A stretch of DNA of 20,816 bases from a virus: IMG/VR virus record IMGVR_UViG_3300025701_000071, positions 1-20,816 of that record. One strand, written 5' to 3'. Position 1 is the stretch's first letter. The number at the start of each line of letters is the position of its first letter. The translations under genes were made by a program, and so were the position numbers. The notes below the pieces were generated by a model. That model worked only from the letters and a program-made list of their open reading frames with translations, had not been told where the DNA came from and did not search any database. Of this stretch, positions 4,327 to 11,195 are shown piece by piece.

Positions 4327-4481
4327 TCAGCTTATGGGTGGCGTCCATCGCCGGACTACTAGCAACGGGAGTGTGTTACTTTGTCGCATATCAGATGGGC
4401 TACCGTGAAGGTGTACTCGATGGCATCGTGGCCTACCACACGGGGCAGGTATCTGTCAAGGAGTTAGACGATAATGACTAG
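4323..4481 (+). CDS. 52-residue membrane microprotein
   Basis: It is preceded by GGAGGTGAGT, a strong ribosome site, and starts inside an ATGA overlap. Residues 3-25 (SLWVASIAGLLATGVCYFVAY) form one membrane span followed by QMGYREGVLDGIVAY and an acidic end (KELDDND). This N-terminal anchor and short soluble tail would face either compartment. Its stop overlaps the start of the next gene by 8 bases. No family recognised; small membrane proteins in early phage blocks sometimes exclude superinfecting phages, but nothing here shows that. Confidence 0.55.
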   Translation: MISLWVASIAGLLATGVCYFVAYQMGYREGVLDGIVAYHTGQVSVKELDDND

Positions 4482-4776
4482 GAAAAAAACAGACGGACAA
4501 CAAACAAACATCATTGAATCGCTTGACATCACGGCAGATCTCGAAGTCGAATGGACTATGACGAATAAGCCGGAGGTCGATTCAGTATACATGCTACTTG
4601 TCAACAGGACGAACATGAATGGCAGCGTTATTAGTACTATTGATCGCATTAACATTACATATTATATTGATCGGGCGGCAATTGAAGAGATCGAACTCAG
4701 ACTATGGGAAGAATTTGTCCGCCAAGGTAATCAACACCACAGTCGGGCAGCAGAACGGAGAGACTGCAATGAATGA
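4474..4776 (+). CDS. Hypothetical early protein, 100 residues
   Basis: Unrecognised. The start ATG is inside the previous gene's end. The N-terminus is basic (MTRKKTDGQQ), then comes an alternating strand region (ADLEVEWTMTNKPEVDSVYMLLV and ISTIDRINITYYI) that looks like a small beta fold, then a charged helix (AAIEEIELRLWEEFV) and a basic tail. A second open frame in the same stretch starting at 4619 reads as a membrane protein for 20 residues, but has no ribosome site. Its end overlaps the next start within ATGAATGA. Confidence 0.6.
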   Translation: MTRKKTDGQQTNIIESLDITADLEVEWTMTNKPEVDSVYMLLVNRTNMNGSVISTIDRINITYYIDRAAIEEIELRLWEEFVRQGNQHHSRAAERRDCNE

Positions 4777-5014
4777 GAGACTGGACTTTGAGAACCACAA
4801 CATGGACATCATGGAAGATAAGACGGCACTACAGGCTGAGATAGACCAGCACGTGGCAGAATTCTTATCGAAGGGCGGTAAGGTAGAGGCACTAGCATAC
4901 GACCATACGGCAGAGATACTCGCACGTGTAGGTCAATGGTCTGATATGGGTGGCTCACCTATCGAGAACCAACAAGAGGGTTATGAATCTATCGAAACAC
5001 TACCTTATGTTTAA
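4769..5014 (+). CDS. Hypothetical early protein, 81 residues
   Basis: I take ATG 4769 as the start because CGGAGAGACTGCA ahead of it gives a GGAG site at the right spacing; the frame is open further upstream to 4619, but that part overlaps the previous gene by 150 bases. The middle reads AEIDQHVAEFLSKGGKVEALAYD. A helix ending FLxKGGKVExL is a short pattern I recall from small phage proteins of unknown role. The ends are acidic. It is the last gene of the early small-gene block and is followed by a palindrome. Confidence 0.65.
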   Translation: MNERLDFENHNMDIMEDKTALQAEIDQHVAEFLSKGGKVEALAYDHTAEILARVGQWSDMGGSPIENQQEGYESIETLPYV

Positions 5015-5031
5015 CTTAAGTGTCTTAAGTT
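5013..5031 (+). promoter_or_regulatory. Perfect 8+8 palindrome after the early block
   Basis: AACTTAAG (5013-5020), spacer TGT, CTTAAGTT (5024-5031), followed by TTGT. This perfect inverted repeat overlaps the stop of the last early gene and starts the 122-base gap before the primase-helicase gene. The stem is AT-rich, and with the T residues after it could be a weak terminator. It could equally be an operator for the replication genes. TAAGT/ACTTA at about 5035-5049 adds a second, smaller inverted repeat. A possible -10 (TATAAC) lies near 5077, with no good -35. Confidence 0.5.
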
Positions 5032-5136
5032 TTGTAAGTAATACACTTAGTGGATAAGACCTTTCATTTCCCTTGTGTATAACCTATTTTACAAAGGCAT
5101 GCGAAACCTGTCAACCCCCCAGAGGAGATTTATTTT

Positions 5137-6795
5137 ATGGAGCACACCGAGAGTCAAGTTGTCTCAAGCAAGCAACCATGTGATGACTGTGGTTCTAGTG
5201 ATGCTAAAGCATACTACGATGACGGTCACACTTACTGCTACTCATGTACAACACACCACCGAGGTAACACTATGAACACTGAAGTCACACTAATGCCTCG
5301 AGGTACTGAGGTCGAACTGGAGAACATGAAGCAGCGTTGGATGAATGCCAAGCCTGCGTCTATACCTGACAGGTCTCTCAAGTCAGGCACGGTAGCACAC
5401 TACGGTGTCTTAGTGACAGACGCTAAGCACTACTACCCATACTTCAAGGATGGCGAGAGCGTACCCTGTGGCTTTAAGATTCGAACGGTAGACAACAAAG
5501 GCTTCGCTGTACTGGGTGACATCAAGGGCACTGGTCTCTTTGGTCAACAGAAGTTCGGCAACGCCCGCCGCAAGACAGTGATCGTGACTGAAGGTGAGGT
5601 CGATGCGATGGCTGCGTATCAGATGCTCGAAGGTAAGTTCCATGTGGTGTCCATCCGAGGCGGTGCGGCACACGCTGGTCAGAACTTCAAGGAAGCATAC
5701 GACTACCTCGATGGCTACGAAGAGATCATCCTATGCTTTGATGCGGATGACGCTGGCAAGGCTGGTATCGAGAAGGCTGCCGAGGTGTTCGCAGGTAAGT
5801 TGAAGGTGATCAAGCTAGACCCACGGCTAGGCAAGGACGCAGCTGACTACCTGACAGCTGGACGTACCAAGGAATTCGTGGACGCAACGTGGTCGGCTTC
5901 ACCATACACACCCAAGGGCGTGCTATCTAGTGCTGACCTGTGGGAAATCCTTAACCAAGATGAGCCGGACTCATTGGGTGACTACCCGTGGGCTCCGCTC
6001 AACAGGATGACGTATGGCTTCCGCCCTACCGAGCTGATCACAGTGACGGCAGGCTCTGGCCTAGGCAAGTCAAGTATCCTACGTGAGATCGTGATGCACC
6101 TGAAGCAGACGACATCCAATCGCATCGGTTGTTTGTTCATGGAAGAGTCAGTCAAGCGTACGGCGGAGGGCTTCATGTCTGTAGACCTCTCGCAACCTAT
6201 ACACTTGCCTACCTCGACAGTGAAGAAGGGGTCGGAGGAATACGCAGATAGCTTCCAGCGTACGTTCGGTGACGATCAGATCATGATCATGGACGCCTCG
6301 TTCGACACGGGGGCTACAGTGGATCAGGTCGTGTCACGTGTGCGGTACATGGCGAAGGCTCTAGACTGTAAGATCATCATCCTAGATCACATTAGTATCC
6401 TAGTATCCGGTGGTCAGTACGGTGACGAACGCAAGGCACTGGATGAGATCATGACCAAGCTACGTACGCTCACTCAGGACACAGGCATCGTGCTGTTCGC
6501 AGTGTCACACCTGAAACGCCCCGATGGCAAGGGGCATGAAGACGGAGCGGTCACTAGCGTTTCACAGCTGCGTGGTAGTGCTTCGATTGCCCAGCTCAGT
6601 GACTTCGTGATTGGCCTCGAACGCAATGGTCAGTCAGATGATGCAACGGAGCGTAACACTACGCACATACGTGTACTTAAGAACCGCTTCAGCGGCATCA
6701 CCGGACCGGCAGGTCACTTGCTATATCACAACGATACTGGTAGACTTACAGAGTACGTGCCGATTGAGGAAGAAGGAGACTCAGAGTATTTATGA
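5137..6795 (+). CDS. T7 gp4-like DNA primase-helicase
   Basis: A 552-residue bifunctional replication enzyme (T7 gp4 has 566). The N-terminal zinc-binding domain has Cys15, Cys18, Cys34 and Cys37 and the T7-like DGHTYCYSC segment. The TOPRIM primase core has EGEVDA with Glu152 and DADD with Asp202 and Asp204, which bind metal. The helicase has a Walker A loop GSGLGKSS (306-313, Lys311), Walker B IIILDH around Asp417, and the AVSHLKRP and RGSASIAQLSD segments of hexameric DnaB-type helicases. It makes primers and unwinds DNA ahead of the polymerase. The start ATG follows AGAGGAGATTTATTTT. An in-frame ATG at 5272 with GAGG 7 bases upstream would give a form lacking the zinc domain, as the 4B protein does in T7. 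Its stop overlaps the next start by ATGA. Confidence 0.95.
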   Translation: MEHTESQVVSSKQPCDDCGSSDAKAYYDDGHTYCYSCTTHHRGNTMNTEVTLMPRGTEVELENMKQRWMNAKPASIPDRSLKSGTVAHYGVLVTDAKHYYPYFKDGESVPCGFKIRTVDNKGFAVLGDIKGTGLFGQQKFGNARRKTVIVTEGEVDAMAAYQMLEGKFHVVSIRGGAAHAGQNFKEAYDYLDGYEEIILCFDADDAGKAGIEKAAEVFAGKLKVIKLDPRLGKDAADYLTAGRTKEFVDATWSASPYTPKGVLSSADLWEILNQDEPDSLGDYPWAPLNRMTYGFRPTELITVTAGSGLGKSSILREIVMHLKQTTSNRIGCLFMEESVKRTAEGFMSVDLSQPIHLPTSTVKKGSEEYADSFQRTFGDDQIMIMDASFDTGATVDQVVSRVRYMAKALDCKIIILDHISILVSGGQYGDERKALDEIMTKLRTLTQDTGIVLFAVSHLKRPDGKGHEDGAVTSVSQLRGSASIAQLSDFVIGLERNGQSDDATERNTTHIRVLKNRFSGITGPAGHLLYHNDTGRLTEYVPIEEEGDSEYL

Positions 6796-6935
6796 CAAGC
6801 CCCTGTAACAAAACGTGTAGACTACGTAACGACCACTGCGTAGGCTGTAAGCGCACGCGGCAAGAGATTGCCCAGTGGTCACGCATGAATGAAACCGACC
6901 GTAAGAAAGTAATTAAACAACTAGAGGAACGATAA
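6792..6935 (+). CDS. DUF1289-family small Cys protein
   Basis: A 47-residue protein in an ATGA overlap with the primase-helicase stop and a TAATG overlap with the reductase start. It begins SPCNKTCRL and continues CVGCKRTRQEIAQWSRM. Four cysteines (5, 9, 16, 19) in a C-x3-C-x6-C-x2-C arrangement followed by R-T-x-x-E-I-x-x-W and a short helix are the hallmark of DUF1289. This is a small bacterial family thought to bind metal or an Fe-S cluster, of unknown function. Bacterial members are usually somewhat longer. Placement between two replication or nucleotide genes suggests it is expressed with them, perhaps supporting redox or metal needs. That is a guess. Confidence 0.8.
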   Translation: MTSPCNKTCRLRNDHCVGCKRTRQEIAQWSRMNETDRKKVIKQLEER

Positions 6936-8824
6936 TGGATGCCTATCAACAGTACATACACAAGTCACGCTACGCTCGCTACCTGCCAGACGAGCAGCGT
7001 CGCGAGGATTGGAGTGAGACAGTGGCGCGGTACGTAAACTACTGGATGGATAAGGGTCGGCTCGATGCAGCAGACGCTAAGACAATCACAAAAGAAATAG
7101 AATCTCTTAACGTCATGCCTTCGATGCGTGCGTTGATGACGGCAGGTGAAGCACTTGACCGAGACAACGTAGCTGGATTCAACTGTAGCTACCTACCTAT
7201 CGACCACCCCAAGGCATTCGATGAGCTACTGTATGTACTTATGTGTGGCACAGGCGTAGGCTTCAGCGTTGAACGGCAGTACATCAGCAAACTACCCGAG
7301 GTAGCGGAGGTATTTCATGAAACAGAAAGTGTTGTACATGTCGCGGACAGTAAAATTGGATGGGCTAAAGCATACCGAGAACTTGTTGCCATGCTCTATA
7401 GTGGTCAAGTCCCAAAGTGGGATACAAGCAGAGTTCGACCTTCTGGTACCACGCTCAAGACCTTCGGCGGCAGAGCGTCTGGCCCTGAACCTCTTGAAGA
7501 TCTGTTCCGATTCACCATTGAAGTCTTTCAATCAGCTGCTGGACGAAAACTTAGTTCCATTGAATGTCACGATATCGTGTGTAAGATTGCGCAGGTTGTC
7601 GTTGTCGGAGGAGTTAGGCGAAGTGCACTCATCAGTCTCAGTAATCTTACCGATGATCGCATCCGACGAGCCAAGACAGGACAGTGGTGGGTAGACAATC
7701 CTCAGCGTGGGTTAGCTAACAACTCAGCCTGTTACACAGAGAAGCCTGACTTCCCTGCTTTCTTAAACGAATGGAAAAGTCTATATGAATCATACTCAGG
7801 AGAACGAGGAATGTTCAGCCGAGTCGCAAGCCAGAAGCAAGCTGCAAAGAACGGCAGAAGAGATGCTGACTGGGACTTTGGGACAAACCCTTGCTCAGAA
7901 ATTATCCTCCGTCCTTATCAATTCTGTAACCTATCGGAAGTTGTTGTGCGGCCTGCCGATAGTCTCAAAGATCTCAAACGAAAGGTACGAATTGCGGCTA
8001 TCCTTGGAACTCTTCAGGCGACACTGACAGACTTCCGTTACCTACGTAAGGTGTGGAAAGATAACACTGAGGAGGAGGCGCTGCTAGGTGTATCACTAAC
8101 GGGTATCATGGATCACCCTGTACTGTCTGGACGTGACACGGTAGGAGATGACGGCGATGCTAAGCAACTTAAGAAATGGCTCAGTGAGCTACGCGAAGAA
8201 ACTATTAAGACCAATAAAGAATGGGCTGCTAAACTTGGGATCAATCCTTCTACTGCTATTACTGCTGTTAAGCCCAGTGGTACTGTCAGTCAGCTTGTTG
8301 ATTCTGCTTCTGGAATTCACCCAAGATTCTCTCCCTACTACATACGACGAGTAAGAGGTTCTTCTGACGACCCCTTGTGCAGCGTGCTGTCGTCTGCTGG
8401 CGTACCTGTAGAGGACGATGTGATGTCGCCTAACACAAAGGTATTCAGCTTCGTACAGAAGGCTCCAGAGGGCGCTATATGTACGTCAGAGATGGGTGCT
8501 ATGGAACAGCTACGGTTGTGGAAGATCTATCAGGATCACTGGTGTGAACACAAGCCAAGCATCACGGTCTACTACAAGGACTCGGAGTTCATGGAGGTAG
8601 GGCAGTGGTTGTATAACAACTTCGATGACGTGTCTGGTATCAGCTTCTTGCCCTACTCAGAACACACCTATCAACAAGCGCCGTACGAGGAGATCGACAA
8701 GGCCACTTACAACAAGCTAGTGAAGGACATACCTACCTCCATTCAATGGGACATAGTGGAACAGGACGACAAGACTGAGGGTGCTCAGACGCTCGCTTGC
8801 GTAGGAGGGGCTTGCGAGATATAA
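6935..8824 (+). CDS. nrdJ: Class II (B12-dependent) ribonucleotide reductase
   Basis: A 629-residue adenosylcobalamin-dependent reductase of the monomeric ribonucleoside-triphosphate type (Lactobacillus enzyme 739 residues). It turns ribonucleotides into deoxyribonucleotides for phage DNA synthesis without oxygen and without a small subunit. The active site is complete: Cys84 in FNCSYLP, then NPCSEI with Asn318, radical Cys320 and Glu322, then Cys331 in QFCNLSE. The 11-residue spacing between the last two cysteines matches the Lactobacillus enzyme (408/419). Cys622 and Cys627 form the C-terminal redox pair in ACVGGACEI, which needs a host thioredoxin-like donor. The ribosome site is AGAGG before TAATG. 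Codon choice changes sharply inside the gene (about 7310-8030 and 8320-8370), suggesting recombination. Reductases of this class are common in marine podoviruses such as SIO1. Confidence 0.93.
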   Translation: MDAYQQYIHKSRYARYLPDEQRREDWSETVARYVNYWMDKGRLDAADAKTITKEIESLNVMPSMRALMTAGEALDRDNVAGFNCSYLPIDHPKAFDELLYVLMCGTGVGFSVERQYISKLPEVAEVFHETESVVHVADSKIGWAKAYRELVAMLYSGQVPKWDTSRVRPSGTTLKTFGGRASGPEPLEDLFRFTIEVFQSAAGRKLSSIECHDIVCKIAQVVVVGGVRRSALISLSNLTDDRIRRAKTGQWWVDNPQRGLANNSACYTEKPDFPAFLNEWKSLYESYSGERGMFSRVASQKQAAKNGRRDADWDFGTNPCSEIILRPYQFCNLSEVVVRPADSLKDLKRKVRIAAILGTLQATLTDFRYLRKVWKDNTEEEALLGVSLTGIMDHPVLSGRDTVGDDGDAKQLKKWLSELREETIKTNKEWAAKLGINPSTAITAVKPSGTVSQLVDSASGIHPRFSPYYIRRVRGSSDDPLCSVLSSAGVPVEDDVMSPNTKVFSFVQKAPEGAICTSEMGAMEQLRLWKIYQDHWCEHKPSITVYYKDSEFMEVGQWLYNNFDDVSGISFLPYSEHTYQQAPYEEIDKATYNKLVKDIPTSIQWDIVEQDDKTEGAQTLACVGGACEI

Positions 8825-8831
8825 TAAAAAC

Positions 8832-8859
8832 GGCGGCGGTGTACACACACACCGTCGTC
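8832..8859 (+). other. Hairpin ahead of the HNH endonuclease gene
   Basis: An 11-pair stem (8832-8842 with 8849-8859, two G-T pairs, loop ACACAC) sits in the 59-base gap between the reductase and the endonuclease, 12 bases before the latter's AGAGG ribosome site. There is no T tract, so it is not a normal terminator. It could be an RNA processing site or a translation control, as seen ahead of some phage homing endonuclease genes. Confidence 0.5.
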
Positions 8860-8883
8860 ATTCTACGACAAGAGGATACATCT

Positions 8884-9390
8884 ATGAAAGACTATGCTAG
8901 AACAGCTGTTGCACCTGACGGTACGATACTCGAAGGCTACACAGCTACACGTGACGGCACCCTCATCGGTATCAAAGGTAAGCCTATCGGTTGCAATAAG
9001 CCAAACAACGTGGGTTACTATAGGGCGACAACACGAGTCAAAACCTATGATGTTCATCAGATCATAGCAGCTACCTTCCACGGTGCTAACACTGTCATGG
9101 TGGTGGATCACATCGATGGGAACAAACTGAACAACCGAGCTGAAAACCTACGATGGGTGACTCGGCACATCAACGCGATAGACGGCAACATGAACCGCGC
9201 TCGGCGGTACCCCGTGCCAGTACGTAACCTAGACACGGGAGAAATCTTCGAGTCCCTAAGCGCAGCAAGCAGGGCGGTAGGTGTACACACGTACGCTATA
9301 TCTCAGGCAGCTGCCGGTGTACAGAAGCGATCAGGTGGTTACCGTTGGGAGTACGTAAAGGAAGGAGATCAATTGGAGCTAGACTTATGA
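8884..9390 (+). CDS. Free-standing HNH homing endonuclease
   Basis: A 168-residue protein. The nuclease core is VHQIIAATF (His58) followed by VDHIDGNKLNNRAENLRWVT (Asp75, His76, Asn83), the signature of the HNH_3 homing endonucleases. The C-terminal part, VRNLDTGEIFESLSAASRAV, then a helix and GGYRWEYV, resembles a NUMOD1-type DNA-recognition repeat. Such enzymes cut a relative lacking the gene and are copied in by repair. Its place between reductase and polymerase genes, both classic homing targets, fits. The start is ATG 8884 after AAGAGG; the frame is open further upstream, but without a ribosome site. It ends in an ATGA overlap. Codon use resembles its neighbours, so it is not a very recent arrival. 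Confidence 0.85.
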   Translation: MKDYARTAVAPDGTILEGYTATRDGTLIGIKGKPIGCNKPNNVGYYRATTRVKTYDVHQIIAATFHGANTVMVVDHIDGNKLNNRAENLRWVTRHINAIDGNMNRARRYPVPVRNLDTGEIFESLSAASRAVGVHTYAISQAAAGVQKRSGGYRWEYVKEGDQLELDL

Positions 9391-9665
9391 GTAACATGAT
9401 GCGATACTTGCTATTGCAAGAGGAGTTAAACGAGACCACAAGTAACCTCAGGAGACAGGTGAATGAGCAAGCAAACGAACTACGCGGTCGTAGACATAGA
9501 GACGAGCCTGAGCTGGAACACTATCTGGATGGCGGGGGTGTACTACCCAGCGAGTGGAATGACTACTGTCTGCTGTACTGTGGAGGAGTTAGCAAACGCA
9601 CTGGCCGGAGTCGACACGATAGTGGGTCACAACCTGATCGGCTTCGATCTTCCGGTACTAAGTAA
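9387..9665 (+). CDS. Doubtful small gene overlapping the polymerase start
   Basis: An open frame of 92 codons begins in an ATGA overlap with the HNH stop, with GGAG about 10 bases upstream. The first 25 residues (LLLQEELNETTSNLRRQVNE) look like a real short coiled coil. From about 9463 it overlaps the polymerase gene in another frame for 200 bases, and its sequence turns into the Arg-, Gly- and Ser-rich low-complexity expected of a shadow frame. It may be a translated leader that couples polymerase translation, a truncated gene left by the endonuclease insertion, or a true overlapping gene. I keep it with low confidence. Confidence 0.3.
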   Translation: MSNMMRYLLLQEELNETTSNLRRQVNEQANELRGRRHRDEPELEHYLDGGGVLPSEWNDYCLLYCGGVSKRTGRSRHDSGSQPDRLRSSGTK

Positions 9666-11118
9666 TGTCTGGGGCTTTGATTGGACTGGAGGTGTTGTTG
9701 ATACTCTGGTGCTTAGCCGCCTCCTTAACCCTTCTGTCGATGGCGGGCATTCACTCAAGCAGTGTGCCCTCCGAGCAGGTAAAGAACTCAAGGACGAGTT
9801 CAACGCGGCAGACTTCGACCTTGGATTGACGGACGCCATGATAGACTACTGTCTTCAGGACTGTCGAGCTAACTGGGACGTGTACGAACACATCACGGCC
9901 AGCCTCGATGAGCTAGGCTTTAGCCAAGAGTCACGCGACCTCGAGCATTGCGTGGCTGCTATCACACGCCAGCAGGTAGACAACGGCTTCGCCTTTGACT
10001 TCGACCTAGGCTGTCGGCTACACACCGAGCACCGTAATCGTATGAACGCTATCGAGGAGGAGCTACAGGCTGTGTTCCCTCCCATCGTGGAGGAACGCTG
10101 GTCAGAGAAGACAGGTAAGCAGCTCAAGGACAAGGTGACTGTGTTCAACCCCGGCTCACGGCAACAGGTGGCCGAGCGTTTGGAAACCAAGGGCGCTGTA
10201 TGGAAGAAACGCACCGAGACAGGTAAGCCTAAGGTGGATGAGACAACACTCAAACCACTTCAGCATATACCTGAGGCTAAGCTAGTGCTTGAGTACCTCA
10301 CCATCAGCAAGCGCATCGGTATGCTCAAGTCATGGATAGACAACGTAGCAGAGGACGGTCGCATACACGGCAAGGTTAATACGTGCGGTGCTGTTACAGG
10401 CCGCATGACACACAGCTCCCCTAACCTAGCTCAGATACCTAGCGAGTCTGACTACCGCCGGTGCTTCACTGTACCTGAAGGTAGCAAACTGGTCGGCATC
10501 GATGCGTCAGGCTTAGAGCTACGCATGTTGGCACACTACATGAATGACGCAGAGTACACTGACCTGATACTCAACGGTGACATTCATTCATACAATCAGG
10601 AAGCAGCGGGGTTACCAACACGTGACAATGCGAAGACCTTCATCTACGCCTTCCTCTACGGAGCAGGTGACGAGAAGATCGGATCAGTTATCGGTAAGGG
10701 AGCAGGTGCAGGACGGAGGCTCAAGGATAAGTTCCTCACCTCACTGCCAGCACTAGCAACCTTACTCAGCGGTGTCGGTAAGGCAGCCAAGAAGGGACAC
10801 CTTCGAGGCTTAGACGGCAGGCGGGTACACGTAAGGTCAGAGCACGCAGCGCTTAACAGCCTACTCCAATCTGCTGGAGCAATCGTCATGAAGCAAGCAC
10901 TTGTACTGGCAATCGATCGGCTCGATCAGCTCGGCTACCCGTACAAGCTAGTGGCGCAGGTGCACGATGAATTCCAAGTCGAGGTACCTGAAGCGTATGC
11001 CGATCGTGTCGGCGTAGTGTTCCGAAACTCCATACGTAAAGCGGGCAAGGCGTTAGACTTACGCTGCCCCTTAGACGGCGAGTATCAGATAGGTGACAAT
11101 TGGTCATCAACCCATTGA
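9463..11118 (+). CDS. T7-like family A DNA polymerase
   Basis: A 551-residue replicative polymerase with proofreading. Exonuclease motifs: DIET (Asp11, Glu13), HNLIGFD, and YCLQDCRANWD. Polymerase motif A is DASGLELR (347-354). Motif B is RDNAKTFIYAFLYGAG (from 387) with Lys391 and Tyr395, the position of T7 Tyr526. Motif C is HDE (501-503). It ends in NWSSTH, like the NWAICH end of T7. It is about 150 residues shorter than T7 gp5 (704). Where T7 carries its thioredoxin-binding insertion, only about 27 residues (from VFPPI to VFNPG) remain, so processivity must come from elsewhere. The start follows GGAG at 9451-9454 and an in-frame stop directly upstream fixes it. The stop overlaps the promoter of the SSB gene. 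Confidence 0.95.
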   Translation: MSKQTNYAVVDIETSLSWNTIWMAGVYYPASGMTTVCCTVEELANALAGVDTIVGHNLIGFDLPVLSNVWGFDWTGGVVDTLVLSRLLNPSVDGGHSLKQCALRAGKELKDEFNAADFDLGLTDAMIDYCLQDCRANWDVYEHITASLDELGFSQESRDLEHCVAAITRQQVDNGFAFDFDLGCRLHTEHRNRMNAIEEELQAVFPPIVEERWSEKTGKQLKDKVTVFNPGSRQQVAERLETKGAVWKKRTETGKPKVDETTLKPLQHIPEAKLVLEYLTISKRIGMLKSWIDNVAEDGRIHGKVNTCGAVTGRMTHSSPNLAQIPSESDYRRCFTVPEGSKLVGIDASGLELRMLAHYMNDAEYTDLILNGDIHSYNQEAAGLPTRDNAKTFIYAFLYGAGDEKIGSVIGKGAGAGRRLKDKFLTSLPALATLLSGVGKAAKKGHLRGLDGRRVHVRSEHAALNSLLQSAGAIVMKQALVLAIDRLDQLGYPYKLVAQVHDEFQVEVPEAYADRVGVVFRNSIRKAGKALDLRCPLDGEYQIGDNWSSTH

Positions 11119-11143
11119 CAACCAGCGCCCTCGGGTGTATCTT
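11115..11143 (+). promoter_or_regulatory. Sigma70-type promoter for the SSB gene
   Basis: A perfect -35 TTGACA (11115-11120), which overlaps the polymerase stop codon, is followed after 17 bases by TATCTT (11138-11143, four of six). The predicted start is near 11150. It gives the SSB gene and those after it a supply of message independent of the polymerase, which makes sense because SSB is needed in large amounts. Confidence 0.6.
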
Positions 11144-11156
11144 ACTAATTCGGGTG

Positions 11157-11169
11157 GAGCATAGTGCTC
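11157..11169. promoter_or_regulatory. Inverted repeat downstream of the SSB promoter
   Basis: GAGCA-TAG-TGCTC lies just after the predicted transcription start of the SSB promoter, in the untranslated leader. It may be an operator or a small leader hairpin. Flanking GGTGG and CCCAC could lengthen the stem with a bulge. Confidence 0.35.
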
Positions 11170-11195
11170 AGCCCACAACCAGAGAGAAGAAAACT

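Noticed and set aside
4619-4768. Upstream part of the frame that ends at 5014, reading as a membrane protein
   Set aside because: It overlaps another gene for 150 bases without a ribosome site; the start at 4769 is better supported.
7317-7694. Alternative rightward frame inside the reductase gene
   Set aside because: Fully inside nrdJ, which has all active-site residues in its own frame; the open shadow frame reflects the altered codon use there.
8832-8859. Hairpin after nrdJ as a rho-independent terminator
   Set aside because: No run of T residues follows the stem.
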